A DNA stretch of 64,000 nt. Origin: an uncultured Collinsella sp. Lineage in GTDB: Bacteria; Actinomycetota; Coriobacteriia; Coriobacteriales; Coriobacteriaceae. The notes beneath the pieces were generated by a model. That model was not told the origin of the DNA and ran no database searches. It saw nothing but the letters and a program-made list of their open reading frames with translations. Each line of letters begins with the position of its first letter. The first letter of the stretch is position 1. Shown in pieces: positions 43,125-52,501 of this stretch. The position numbers and the translations under genes are program-made. Location: the NCBI GenBank assembly GCA_900752215.1, contig CAADUO010000063.1, positions 69,116-133,115 of the forward strand, in the 5' to 3' direction.

Positions 43125-43612
43125 GGCATCAGTATAAAGCGCGATGGGCTTAGATTGCTCTTGCCTGTTCGGGGAACGCCTTGTCTAGGGATGCTTGGAG
43201 CCTTTCGAACGATGCTCGCAAGTTGTGGCTCTGGTCGGTTGAGCGTTTGGCTTTTGTGGTGGGGGAGTCGAGGAGGCCGTTTCTCTGTGTCGGGGGGAAG
43301 GAGAAAAGGTTTGCATGATTTAGGGATGGCTGCTGTGCTGCGCCGTTGGAAGAATGCATGCTTATGCGGCCTCCTCGATGTCCACCAAAAGATTGCGCAC
43401 GGGGTGTGCTGCTAGGTCCCGTGCGTTGGCAGTATTATGCCGCGGCTGCTGCAAAGAAGCGCTAAAGAAAGGCTTAACCTGGTTTGGTGTTACGATGAAA
43501 CTGCACGTCAGAGGTATCGAGTAACACTCTTGAAAGGTTTCGAGCTTAAGGGCTTTCTAAGGTTTGTGACGTGGATGTGGCGCGGATATGCGGAGCGTGT
43601 GAATACTCGCTG
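43125..43612. other. 488-bp gap with possible small ORFs
   Basis: On the minus strand a 69-codon ORF (43150-43359) has a strong GAGGAGG site ten bases before its ATG, and that site lies inside the end of another open frame that reads AAHPVRNLLVDIEEAA-stop (stop at about 43374) but has no visible start. Neither is recognised. They may be gene remnants or a short unrecorded protein. Confidence 0.3.
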
Positions 43613-44599
43613 TTAGCGCTGCGGCTCTGCGGCGCGTACCTGTTCGATGACCTTTTCCATCGTGGCGTCGATGCGGTCTTTTTTGAGCTCGCATTCCCAG
43701 ATGGTTATGGGTGTCCAGCCCATTTGGGTAAGCGCGGAGATGGCGGCTCGGTCGCGCTCGACGTTGCGACGGAACTTTGCCTCCCAAAACTCAACATTGC
43801 GCTTGGGCCGGCTCGGGTTGCACTTAGGGCAGCGATGCCAAAAGCAACCGTTGACGAAGATGGCGATCTTGCGTCCGGGGAAGGCGATATCGGGTTTGCC
43901 GGGAACCTTCCATTCCAAGCGATAGCCCGTAAGGCCCGCTGCGCGCAGGTGCTGGCGTACGAGCAGCTCGGGCTTGGTGTTGGCGCGCTTGTTGCCTTTC
44001 ATGGACTTTTTTATAGCGGCACGACGGCGGACCAGTTCACGCTCGTCGGCGGAAAGGTCCGAGGTGTCGATGCCGTCGAGTAGGCCGGGCTTGGGGCGTT
44101 TTTTGCTACGGCGCTTAGGTGCGCGCTTGGGTTTGGAAGCGGGTTTGTTGACCGTGGTGGCCTCGGCGTTATCGGCGGAGCTTGCCTCAAGCCGATCTTC
44201 CTTCAACTCAATCAGAGCATCGATAAGCCCTTTGTCGGCGGGCATCCATTCCACCGTGGCAAGCGAGGTGCGCGGAATCCACCGGATATCGAGCTGGCGG
44301 TCGTGCTTCTGAGGCTCATCGGATTCATCGGCCAGCGAGCAGTAGTAGCACTCCATCGAGAGATGAAAATCGGGGTAGTCGTACTCAACGGTATAGAAAT
44401 CACGCAGGTTGGTGACTTTGACCTGCAGCTCTTCCATGAGCTCGCGGCGTACGGCGTCCTCGGGCGTCTCGCCGCGCATGAGCTTGCCACCGGGGAACTC
44501 CCAAAGTCCCTGCATGTCGCCATAGCCGCGCTGCACGGCAAGCAGCTCATCGGATCCTTCCTTGCGAATGATCCCAGCGGCAACATGAACAGTCTTCAA
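43613..44599 (-). CDS. NUDIX hydrolase fused to a Vsr-type mismatch endonuclease
   Basis: 328 aa. Residues 1-130 are a MutT-type NUDIX domain (VHVAAGIIRK; NUDIX box GGKLMRGETPEDAV and RRELMEEL at 37-58) expected to hydrolyse oxidised nucleotides such as 8-oxo-dGTP. A basic linker (about 150-175) leads to a very-short-patch repair endonuclease domain (192-318): GNKRANTKPELLVRQHLRAA, KPDIAFPGRKIAIFVNGCFW with active-site-type Asp237 and His255, then NVERDRAAISALTQMGW and IWECEL. Start is TTG at 44597-44599 after GAGAGGA. No cytosine methyltransferase is nearby. Both halves look intact. Confidence 0.88.
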   Translation of the reverse strand: MKTVHVAAGIIRKEGSDELLAVQRGYGDMQGLWEFPGGKLMRGETPEDAVRRELMEELQVKVTNLRDFYTVEYDYPDFHLSMECYYCSLADESDEPQKHDRQLDIRWIPRTSLATVEWMPADKGLIDALIELKEDRLEASSADNAEATTVNKPASKPKRAPKRRSKKRPKPGLLDGIDTSDLSADERELVRRRAAIKKSMKGNKRANTKPELLVRQHLRAAGLTGYRLEWKVPGKPDIAFPGRKIAIFVNGCFWHRCPKCNPSRPKRNVEFWEAKFRRNVERDRAAISALTQMGWTPITIWECELKKDRIDATMEKVIEQVRAAEPQR

Positions 44600-44747
44600 C
44601 AGGAGTCCTCTCTCAATATCAAGACGTGGCAGGCTAGCTACCCGTGCCTTACACAACGGTAAGGCAAGCGTAAGCCATATCGATGGTAGCCGACTCGTCT
44701 TCTTGCGACTATAGATGCCGTAGACTAATTGCAAGAAAGGACTCGGT

Positions 44748-45533
44748 ATGCAAACCACGCACATGGCGACCCCGGTACTGGAGGTCGCGCATCTCGAAAA
44801 GGTATACGGAGCGCTAGGCAACGTGACCCGCGCGCTCAACGACGTCAGTTTTACCGTCAACCGCGGCGAATTTGTTGGCATCATGGGCGCTTCGGGCTCG
44901 GGCAAGTCGACCCTGCTCAACTGCGTGTCGACCATCGATAGCGCCACAAGTGGCACGATCCGCATCAACGGGCAGGACGTAACACGCATGAAGCAGGCTA
45001 AGCTTTCGCAGTTCCGCCGCGAGGAGCTCGGCTTTATCTTCCAGGATTCCAACCTGCTCGATACGCTCACGGCGCGCGAGAACATCGCCCTGCCGCTCAC
45101 CATCGCCCGCACAAACTCGGCAGAGATTTCGACTCGCGTGCAGGATGTGGCCGCGCGCCTGTCCATCAGCCAGGTGCTCGACAAGTATCCCTACCAGATG
45201 TCCGGCGGTCAGCAGCAGCGCGTTGCCGCGGCTCGCGCGCTCGTCACCGACCCCACCATGATCATGGCCGACGAGCCCACCGGCGCCCTCGATTCCAAGA
45301 GCGCCCGCCTGCTGCTCGAGAGCCTGGAGGCCCTCAATCGCCGCCTGTGCGCTACCGTGCTCATGGTCACGCATGACAGCTTTGCTGCCAGCTACACGAG
45401 CCGCGTGTTGTTTATCCGCGACGGCAAGATCTTCACCGAGCTGCGCCGCGGCGACACCGACCGCCGAGAGTTTTTCGACCGCATTATGGAGGTCGTTGCC
45501 ATGATGGGCGGTGAGGGCTCCGATGCTCTGTAA
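44748..45533 (+). CDS. ABC transporter ATPase, BceA/MacB type
   Basis: 261 aa. Walker A GASGSGKST, Q-loop FIFQDSNLLD, signature MSGGQQQR, Walker B MIMADEPTGALD, and H-loop MVTHD are all canonical. The long C-terminal tail is typical of BceA-like proteins. It pairs with the FtsX-type permease that overlaps its stop codon. Such pairs move antimicrobial peptides or act as peptide sensors, usually with a two-component system; none is adjacent here. Confidence 0.93.
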   Translation: MQTTHMATPVLEVAHLEKVYGALGNVTRALNDVSFTVNRGEFVGIMGASGSGKSTLLNCVSTIDSATSGTIRINGQDVTRMKQAKLSQFRREELGFIFQDSNLLDTLTARENIALPLTIARTNSAEISTRVQDVAARLSISQVLDKYPYQMSGGQQQRVAAARALVTDPTMIMADEPTGALDSKSARLLLESLEALNRRLCATVLMVTHDSFAASYTSRVLFIRDGKIFTELRRGDTDRREFFDRIMEVVAMMGGEGSDAL

Positions 45534-47745
45534 ACTCGCTTGGGGCAACGTCCGCCGCGCCGGCCGCGACTACCTCGTCTACCTTTTGACGCTCACCCTG
45601 GGCGTCACGGTCTTCTATGCCTTTAACACCATCTCGATGCAGGTCGACATCGCCGGAATCGATGAAAAGGGCTTGGCGCAGGTAATGGGCAGCATGCTCG
45701 GCGACCTGACGTACTTTTTGGCCGGTGTCATGGCCTTTTTGATGGTGTATGCCAATAACTTCATCATGAAACGCCGCAAGAAGGAGTTTGGCCTGTACCA
45801 GGTGCTCGGCATGGGGCGTGGGCGCGTCGCCACGATCATGGCGCTCGAGACGGTGATTGTCTCGGTCGTGGCCTTTGTCGCCGGCATTGTGCTGGGTGTG
45901 GGACTCTCCCAGCTCATGACGTTCTTTACGGCCTCGCTTTTTAAGACACAGATTGCCAATTTCCACTTCTTTTTCTCGGTGCATGCGTTCAATCTGACTC
46001 TTGCCTGCACGCTCGTAATGTTTGTGCTCACGCTACTGCTGAACCTTCGCGCCGTGCGTCGTACCAAACTCATCGAGCTTATGGGCGCCGAGCGTCGCAA
46101 CGAGAGCATCAAGACGCGCAACCCCTGGATTGCGATTGCCATCTTTGCCGTGGGCGTGGTGCTTGTGGGCGTGGCCTATTACCGTCTGCTACGTGATGGG
46201 TTCCCGCTAACCGCGACGGACAGCAAGCTGCAAGAGGCCATGAACCAGTTTGGTATTACGACCGCTATGGTTACCGTGGGCACCTTTGCCCTGTTCTGGG
46301 GACTCTCGGGCATGCTCATCAAGCTGCTGCAGAGCCTGCGCGGCGTGTATTGGCGCGGCCTCAACATGTTTACCGTGCGCCAGCTTGCGGCCAAGGTCAA
46401 CACGGTGTGCTTTTCGATGGGCGTCATCGCGATGCTCCTGTTTTTGGCCATCACCTCGGTGACGTGCGGTATGTCGATTGCCAACGTGATGAACGAAAAC
46501 CTGGAGCGCTATAACCCTGTAGACGTGTCTCAGACGTATGTCTATTACACGCCCGATACGCTCGACTACTACAAAGAGTACATCAATCCGTCTGAAGCCG
46601 ATCGCATGGTGCTGGCCGATAGTACGGTCGATTTGTACTCCGCATGGCACGGCGATCCATGGCACGGCGATCGTAAGGGCAAGTCGGCGGACAACAACGA
46701 CGAGACCGGCAAGAAGGTCAATATTGCCGATGTTGCCGGTGAGCATGTGCAGATCGATTCGTATCTGAGTTACCCGCTTGGCGGCTCGGATCCTTCGGTG
46801 ACTCCAAGTGAAATGTGCAAGGCCATGGGCGAAAAGCTTCCCAAGGCGTTCGGGGGTAGCAATGCCGATACGATGGGTCTGTTTGTGACGCCGGCGAGCC
46901 AGTACAACAAACTGCGTCAGATGATGGGCGAGGAGCCGGTGCACATCGGTCACGACCAGTATCTGCTCACGTGTGATATGGGCGGCGAGCTGGTCGACCT
47001 GTACACCAAGTATATGGCTGGCGGCCATGCCCTTACCTTGGGCGGGCATACGCTCAAGCCCGCAACCGATAAGTCGGACGAAGATGCGGCGGCCATCGCC
47101 AACTCGGCGATGGGCAGTAATCCGGGTACCGTCGTCGTTGCCGACGAGCTGTTGTCCCAACTTAATCTGCAGCCGTATTCCAGTAGCCTGCTCGTTAACT
47201 ACAAACAGGGGATGGATACGACCGAGGCAGACGAGAGTATTAAATACACTGTGCTCGACAATCTGCTCGTTGACGGCAAGGAGCCGGGGTCGTGGGGAAC
47301 CTTCATCACACGCTCCGAGATGTACGTGCAAGCAGCGCAAATGAACGGTCTTATTAGCTACCTAGCCATCTACATCGGCTTTGTATTGGTCGTTGCATGC
47401 GCGGCGATTCTGTCGATCCAGCAACTCTCCAACGTGGCCGACGGCAGCCGCAGCTATCGTGTGCTGGCACAGATCGGCTGCGACGACCGCCAGATTCGCC
47501 ATTCGGTGATGGCGCAGCAAGCGGTATTCTTCCTGTTCCCGCTGGCAGTGGGCCTGGCACACTCCTTTGTGGCACTTAAGGTGATCATCGAGCTGGTGAG
47601 CATTTTCGGAAATATGAGCATCGGCGGCACCGTGGGCCTCACCTGTGCAATCTTCCTGGCAGCCTATGGTGGCTACTTCCTGGTGACCTATCTCATGAGC
47701 ACCGGCATGGTACAAGCTGCCATCGCCACCCGTTACAGCGAGTAA
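45523..47745 (+). CDS. ABC transporter permease, FtsX/BceB type
   Basis: 740 aa. FtsX-like membrane blocks at the N-terminus (LVYLLTLTLGVTVFYAFNTI), at about residues 85-250 and at the C-terminus (about 605-735), around a large extracytoplasmic domain (about 330-600) that in BceB proteins binds bacitracin-like peptides. GAGG six bases before ATG 45523 supports that start, giving an 11-bp overlap with the ATPase gene and translational coupling. Probable antimicrobial-peptide detoxification or sensing. Confidence 0.9.
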   Translation: MLCKLAWGNVRRAGRDYLVYLLTLTLGVTVFYAFNTISMQVDIAGIDEKGLAQVMGSMLGDLTYFLAGVMAFLMVYANNFIMKRRKKEFGLYQVLGMGRGRVATIMALETVIVSVVAFVAGIVLGVGLSQLMTFFTASLFKTQIANFHFFFSVHAFNLTLACTLVMFVLTLLLNLRAVRRTKLIELMGAERRNESIKTRNPWIAIAIFAVGVVLVGVAYYRLLRDGFPLTATDSKLQEAMNQFGITTAMVTVGTFALFWGLSGMLIKLLQSLRGVYWRGLNMFTVRQLAAKVNTVCFSMGVIAMLLFLAITSVTCGMSIANVMNENLERYNPVDVSQTYVYYTPDTLDYYKEYINPSEADRMVLADSTVDLYSAWHGDPWHGDRKGKSADNNDETGKKVNIADVAGEHVQIDSYLSYPLGGSDPSVTPSEMCKAMGEKLPKAFGGSNADTMGLFVTPASQYNKLRQMMGEEPVHIGHDQYLLTCDMGGELVDLYTKYMAGGHALTLGGHTLKPATDKSDEDAAAIANSAMGSNPGTVVVADELLSQLNLQPYSSSLLVNYKQGMDTTEADESIKYTVLDNLLVDGKEPGSWGTFITRSEMYVQAAQMNGLISYLAIYIGFVLVVACAAILSIQQLSNVADGSRSYRVLAQIGCDDRQIRHSVMAQQAVFFLFPLAVGLAHSFVALKVIIELVSIFGNMSIGGTVGLTCAIFLAAYGGYFLVTYLMSTGMVQAAIATRYSE

Positions 47746-47792
47746 CAAGCGGGCAAAATCGTCGCAAAATCGTCGCAAAATCAGAGGCGTAT

Positions 47793-48085
47793 GACCGCCG
47801 CGAAGGGACCAGGGGCCCTTTCGCGGCGGTTTTTTGCCTATCCGGTGCGTCTCGGATGCAAGTGAGTAGACTTTTTTGAACCTGCCGAGCACATCGCGAC
47901 AAATGATCTATAAAACTGCAGGTCAGAGCTGTGGCGTTTTGGGGCATGCTTGGCCTCCTGCAAAAAGCCTACTCACTCGGTTTTTCTGCTAGAAGACCGC
48001 CACGAGGTAAGGCGGCTCCCTCGCGGCGGTTTGGACGTTTGCCCAGATAAAACCTGACAAAATAAACCTGTCCCCTTTTGACAGG
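47793..48085. repeat. island-flanking repeat, left copy (with terminator)
   Basis: Begins with a terminator (ACCGCCGCGAAGG against CCTTTCGCGGCGGTTTTTT, 47794-47838) and contains an inverted repeat (AAGTGAGTAGACTTTT at 47861 against AAAAAGCCTACTCACT). The whole stretch, from GACCGC to ACCTGTCCC, recurs at 52593-52896 with about three quarters identity by eye. No gene between 47746 and 48220. Confidence 0.8.
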
Positions 48086-48220
48086 CTAGCGCTCCCAGAA
48101 GTGGAGGATGAGCGTGGTGCCTTTTAGCGGAGGGGGCATATTGATTAATTCGGGTAACAGTTTTTTAACGCTGGGGCCGATGTTAAAATAGGCAAAATGC
48201 TATCTAGGAGCTTTGAATTT

Positions 48221-49954
48221 ATGGCAATCGAGGCGGCTGATCTACAAAACGTAAAGCGCTCGTTCCTCTGGCATTCAATTATGTTGTTTATAGGGGCGGC
48301 TGGTCTGTATTGTATGGCGCCAAGTATTTATGCGGGCCTTTCTGGCACCGTTCTTATCGGTCTGCATCTGCTTTCGGGCTTCTGTGTGGGTCTCATCTCT
48401 CGCCCCGTGAGACCGGGTATTTCCAAACGGCTTTTTGGACTTATGCTCGTAGATATTGCACTTCTCGCGATGTTCACGGTATCACTTAATGTGTTTCATC
48501 AATTTCATGGTGTGGTTTCGGCGCTCGCGTTCATTTTGTTGTTGCTAGCCCCCTTGCTTGTCGCTTGCTGTTCTTGGGCGCTTGGCGGTGAATTCACAAA
48601 CATGCGTGCGGGATCAACGGGGAAACATGTAGCCGATGGCCTTGTTCTCCATGGGTATCCTGAGCTCGCCCTTTACAGCCCCGTTGTACTCTTGATTGCT
48701 TTGCTTGTTGGCCTTCAGTTTCTTCTCGCCTCGTTGATGGAGTCCATCGGTTCTATCCTTTCCGTTAACGCCGAGATGGGGGTTGCTGCCTCGCTCGTCG
48801 AACCTCTTGCGTTTGGTAATGCTGCCGTTGCTCTTGATTTGGATTGTTTGTTTTCGCGCAATATAAACATCGGAGCTGTGCTCCTGAGCTTTGGTGGGCG
48901 TCAAGAGAGCGCACTGCTTCTGGCGACTGTCTTGGGCAGCATCCTTGTCAGGGCCATAATGCGATCGTTACCCGACTTAACGAGCGCTTTTTCTGCGGAT
49001 GCCAAATTAGGAGGAAAACGCTCTGCAGTTGCCGATATCCCTGCGACTTTGGGTTTTTCTCAAAGGGAGTCCGCGGTTTTCTCTATGAGGATAGAGGGAA
49101 AAACGTACGAGGAGATTGCTTCTGCCTTGGATATTTCCCCGTCTACCGCCCGTACCTATTTGTCGCGGGCCTTGACTAAAACCGGATATAAAAGCATTTC
49201 GGAGGCGACGGCTGAACTTCTTTCGTCAAAGGATACGTGGCATTTCGACGCAACAAAAGGCCATGATCACCGTTCAGAATCACTGAGGCCCTTATCGTCC
49301 AATCGGAGCTGCAGGATAGTCTTCGCCTGCTTCCTGTTTATGTATGCGTCTGGAATGGGCATCGAGGAAATCCTCATATGCTTTGGCTTTGAGCATGATG
49401 TGATAATCCTGCCGATAGCTATAGTGCTTTTGGCCCTGTGTTGCCATGCAGTTATACGGTGGACGTCTGAAATGCATTCGTGCCTTTCGCCCGAACTTAC
49501 TCTTTCTTCGGTGTCTGTGGGTGCTGGGGCAACGTTCTGGGCTCACGATGCAGTGAGTCGACTGTACATTTTCTTTGAGTCCGTTGGGAGCGGTGAGTCC
49601 GTTGGCGTCCTTTTGCCTGCTTTACGCGTGATCGCATTCCTTGTCGTACTTATCCTTCTGACTTATTCGCTGCTATCCTTGCGTTTGAAAGATGCAGCTC
49701 GGGCGGGTGATCGACGCGATGCCGTGCGTGAGGCTTTCTTGAGGCTTGGCTTCACGCCGCTTTATGCCGACATCATGGCATGCGTTTTTGATGGCAATAG
49801 AACCACCGAGATTTGCGCGCATCTTAATGTTGCTCGGGGAACCGTCAAAGAGGCCAAGAGCAAGAGCTATGCCTTGCTTGGAGTTCACTCGGAGCGTGAA
49901 CTTAGAGATAAAGTATTTTGTCTTATAGCTGATGTTGTAGAAAATGGCAGGTAG
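48221..49954 (+). CDS. membrane-anchored regulator with two LuxR-type DNA-binding domains
   Basis: 577 aa from ATG 48221, which has AGGAG at 48206-48210. Order: hydrophobic block (about 13-245, around six membrane segments), a LuxR-type helix-turn-helix (about 270-325: FSQRESAVFSMRIEGKTYEE, then DISPSTARTYLSRAL), a second hydrophobic block (about 355-490), and a second HTH (about 510-570: RTTEICAHLNVARGTVKEAK). It reads as a tandem duplication of a membrane-LuxR unit. It probably senses a membrane or extracellular cue and controls the ABC and secreted-protein genes that follow. Lower GC than the flanks. Confidence 0.82.
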   Translation: MAIEAADLQNVKRSFLWHSIMLFIGAAGLYCMAPSIYAGLSGTVLIGLHLLSGFCVGLISRPVRPGISKRLFGLMLVDIALLAMFTVSLNVFHQFHGVVSALAFILLLLAPLLVACCSWALGGEFTNMRAGSTGKHVADGLVLHGYPELALYSPVVLLIALLVGLQFLLASLMESIGSILSVNAEMGVAASLVEPLAFGNAAVALDLDCLFSRNINIGAVLLSFGGRQESALLLATVLGSILVRAIMRSLPDLTSAFSADAKLGGKRSAVADIPATLGFSQRESAVFSMRIEGKTYEEIASALDISPSTARTYLSRALTKTGYKSISEATAELLSSKDTWHFDATKGHDHRSESLRPLSSNRSCRIVFACFLFMYASGMGIEEILICFGFEHDVIILPIAIVLLALCCHAVIRWTSEMHSCLSPELTLSSVSVGAGATFWAHDAVSRLYIFFESVGSGESVGVLLPALRVIAFLVVLILLTYSLLSLRLKDAARAGDRRDAVREAFLRLGFTPLYADIMACVFDGNRTTEICAHLNVARGTVKEAKSKSYALLGVHSERELRDKVFCLIADVVENGR

Positions 49955-50078
49955 AAGCCTGTAGACAAACAAGATCATAAGTCCATCCCGCACGTCTACA
50001 GACAGTTCTGACGGTGCAGGCGATACTTCCGGACAACGGGTCCGACGACTCGTGTGTTGCGAACCGGAGGTGCTTGCT

Positions 50079-51980
50079 GTGAAGACCTGTGATTGCCTCA
50101 CATATGTACGGCTTAATTTAGAAGTTCTTGCGCGCAACCGGGGAATTATGTTGCTGACGGCGCTGCTCGCGCTCGTATTCTGCATCCCGGTATTTCTATC
50201 CGTTCCAACGGGAGCAGATTATCTATATGGTAGAGTTTCCATCGAAGACCAGAGAGCCCTTTTGGTCTCTCAAGTCTCTGACGGCGTTTATGACACTGCC
50301 CCACAGGAGCTCAACAGCATCATTGCCGACGAAAGGGCATGTCTTGATCGAGCGCTTGAAAGCAAGGCAGACTCCAGAGGGTATTACGATGCGATTGCCG
50401 ATTACGACAATCTATTGCTCAAGGAATACCGACTCGGTTATTTGAATGGTGTTGATTCGGAGTTATCGCTTGAAGCCCAAGAGCGTCTTCCCAGAGCCAT
50501 ATCAGTGCTGACCTATCCGGAATCGTACGACTCAACGACAAAAATGCCTGGGATGATTCTCCTCGCATATTATTGCGGCGCTGTTCCTGCAATAGCGTGG
50601 CTTTTGGTTCCGGTTCTCGTCCTCTATATGTCGCTTGAGGGGGATGGAAAGCGGTTCTACGATCGAGCGTTGTTGTCAAAGTTAGAGATGAATGCATGCC
50701 GCGTTCTCGTCTCTGGTATTGCATCGATGCTGGTTTTGGTGCTGGCGTTGGCTCCCTGTTTTGTATTGGCAACGGTGTTTAACGGTGTAGGTCAGACAGA
50801 GTACCCGGTTGTATTCATTCAGTATGGTGACGTAGTCGAAAGAACTGTGTTAGTTCAGCTAGGGCTATTTGCCGTCTTTGAAGCTGTGCTGTCGATGATG
50901 TTTGCTTGCTTGGGCGTGTGCGTGTACGCCGGAAGCAGAAACAGGGCCATTTCGTCCATGGTGATCGCTCTTGTGGGGGGCATAAGCCAGCTTCCGTTTT
51001 ATGCGAGCAAAGATGCTCCATGGCATGCGTTGTTGCCGTATATGGTGTCGAGCTATTCCGTTTCTTCGCTTGCGCTTGGCGGCGCCTCTTACGCCAATGG
51101 GGCGGAGGTGTCTCTTGTTCCTGAAGCCAATGCATTGCACTGCGCCTTTGCCGTGGTGAGCACATTTGTTATTTGTGCGTTGGGAATCATCTCGTTTTCG
51201 CTTCTTAAAAGTAGGAATCGCTGGGCCTGGAACCAAATTCGCCCGGGCAGTTTGGGTGAGAAAAGCGTGCTATCCCTGTCGCTGGATACGTTGACGGTTG
51301 GAAATAATCAGCTCGTAAAGGGATTGCAGTTTGATATGCCCGCTGGCGAGATATGGGGTCTTGTCGCTCCAAATGGATATGGAAAGACAACGTTACTCAA
51401 TACTCTTTGGGGAGACGCTGGGCAATCAGTCCGCGTGTTGGGTTCTCTCTGTTTTCATGCGAAAGCGTGCGTTGACTGTGAGCAAATGAGAAAGGTTTTC
51501 TTTTTAGTTCCGAACGGGCCGTCTCTATTGATTCGGCACATGACCGTTGCTTTCCATCTCGATCGATGCAGGAAAATTTGGCATTCGCCTCGTACCTTGG
51601 ATCAAGTGCTTAATCTCTTTGACTTGACTGAGTTGAAGAATATGCCCGTATCTAGGTTGTCTGACGGAAATAGACAATTGCTTAATGTTGCGATGGCCTA
51701 TATGTCTTATTGCGAAGTCGTCCTTTTGGATGAGCCCATGAATGCGCTTGATGTGGGACATGTCGCAATCGTTTCGAATGCTCTTAGAGATGAAGCAGGT
51801 AGGGGAGCGCATGTCATTATCTCTTCCCATCTTATCGGGAATCTCGAATCGCTCTGCGATGGCTCCGTCTTGCTCACACGAGATGATTTGCACTTCGTTA
51901 CTCGAGAAATGGGAGGTGATTCGAAATGGATCGGTAATGTGTACGCGCAGCTATTCAAGACGAACGACAGCAAAAACTAG
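50079..51980 (+). CDS. ABC transporter, permease fused to ATPase (permease first)
   Basis: 633 aa from GTG 50079, eight bases after GGAGG. One membrane segment (about 22-43) precedes a large extracytoplasmic loop (about 44-158), then about five more segments to 380 and a nucleotide-binding domain (about 400-620). Walker A is APNGYGKTTL with Ala where Gly is usual; the signature is LSDGNRQ rather than LSGGQ; Walker B VVLLDEPMNALD and H-loop IISSH are normal; no Q-loop glutamine is evident. ABC-2-like exporter, probably dimeric. It ends 15 bp before a small secreted-protein gene, so export of or immunity to that product is plausible. Confidence 0.8.
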   Translation: MKTCDCLTYVRLNLEVLARNRGIMLLTALLALVFCIPVFLSVPTGADYLYGRVSIEDQRALLVSQVSDGVYDTAPQELNSIIADERACLDRALESKADSRGYYDAIADYDNLLLKEYRLGYLNGVDSELSLEAQERLPRAISVLTYPESYDSTTKMPGMILLAYYCGAVPAIAWLLVPVLVLYMSLEGDGKRFYDRALLSKLEMNACRVLVSGIASMLVLVLALAPCFVLATVFNGVGQTEYPVVFIQYGDVVERTVLVQLGLFAVFEAVLSMMFACLGVCVYAGSRNRAISSMVIALVGGISQLPFYASKDAPWHALLPYMVSSYSVSSLALGGASYANGAEVSLVPEANALHCAFAVVSTFVICALGIISFSLLKSRNRWAWNQIRPGSLGEKSVLSLSLDTLTVGNNQLVKGLQFDMPAGEIWGLVAPNGYGKTTLLNTLWGDAGQSVRVLGSLCFHAKACVDCEQMRKVFFLVPNGPSLLIRHMTVAFHLDRCRKIWHSPRTLDQVLNLFDLTELKNMPVSRLSDGNRQLLNVAMAYMSYCEVVLLDEPMNALDVGHVAIVSNALRDEAGRGAHVIISSHLIGNLESLCDGSVLLTRDDLHFVTREMGGDSKWIGNVYAQLFKTNDSKN

Positions 51981-51995
51981 GAGAGGAAGATAACC

Positions 51996-52349
51996 ATGAA
52001 ACGACATATATCGAAGAACTTGGTGAAGGCATTGGCCGCATGTTTTATGCTTGCACTGTCGATGGGCGCAATTCCCAATTATGCGACGGCGCAGCCAGAT
52101 ACGGGTTCTGTTGCACCTTGTCGTCTTGTGACGGCGGATGTCTTGGACACCTACAAATCGTTCTCCACCGCGAGCTACCCGAGCGAGAATGTTGATTGCT
52201 TCGACCAGACATACAAGAGGTTGTCTTTCAAAACCTCTTATTCTCGTACGGGGCAAACGATCCTCTATACAGGTGCAGCGTTAAGCCCACGCGGGAACGG
52301 AATGCCTGGGTTTGAGACGAAATATAAGTGCACATATCGTACCTGGTAG
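51996..52349 (+). CDS. small secreted protein of unknown function
   Basis: 117 aa. A classic Sec signal peptide (basic KRHISKNLVK, hydrophobic core ALAACFMLALSMGA, cleavage after YATA at about residue 32) leaves a mature chain of about 85 residues with three cysteines and a C-terminal Trp. AGGAGAGGAAG gives a strong start. Not recognised. Its size, export signal and position directly after an ABC exporter recall lactococcin-972-type bacteriocin loci, but I see no family motif. A signalling or surface protein is also possible. Confidence 0.75.
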   Translation: MKRHISKNLVKALAACFMLALSMGAIPNYATAQPDTGSVAPCRLVTADVLDTYKSFSTASYPSENVDCFDQTYKRLSFKTSYSRTGQTILYTGAALSPRGNGMPGFETKYKCTYRTW

Positions 52350-52420
52350 ATAACCCTAGGACCAGATTCTCTCCGAATTACTTTGCGGAGGATTGATCTA
52401 ACGCTGCCGCTCCTGCGTTT

Positions 52421-52477
52421 ATCTCAATCTGTAACACTTGGCTGGTAATAACGTTTCCATCTGTTTCAGATTGAGAC
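52421..52477. repeat. 57-nt palindrome, copy 8 (divergent)
   Basis: ATCTCAATCTGTAACA to TGTTTCAGATTGAGAC; arms conserved, interior unlike types A and B. Confidence 0.75.
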
Positions 52478-52501
52478 TATTCAACTCGCACTATGTTGAT
52501 C

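Noticed and set aside
44748..47745. Two-component system partner for the BceAB-like transporter
   Set aside because: No histidine kinase or response regulator is present on either side, so a full Bce module is not claimed.
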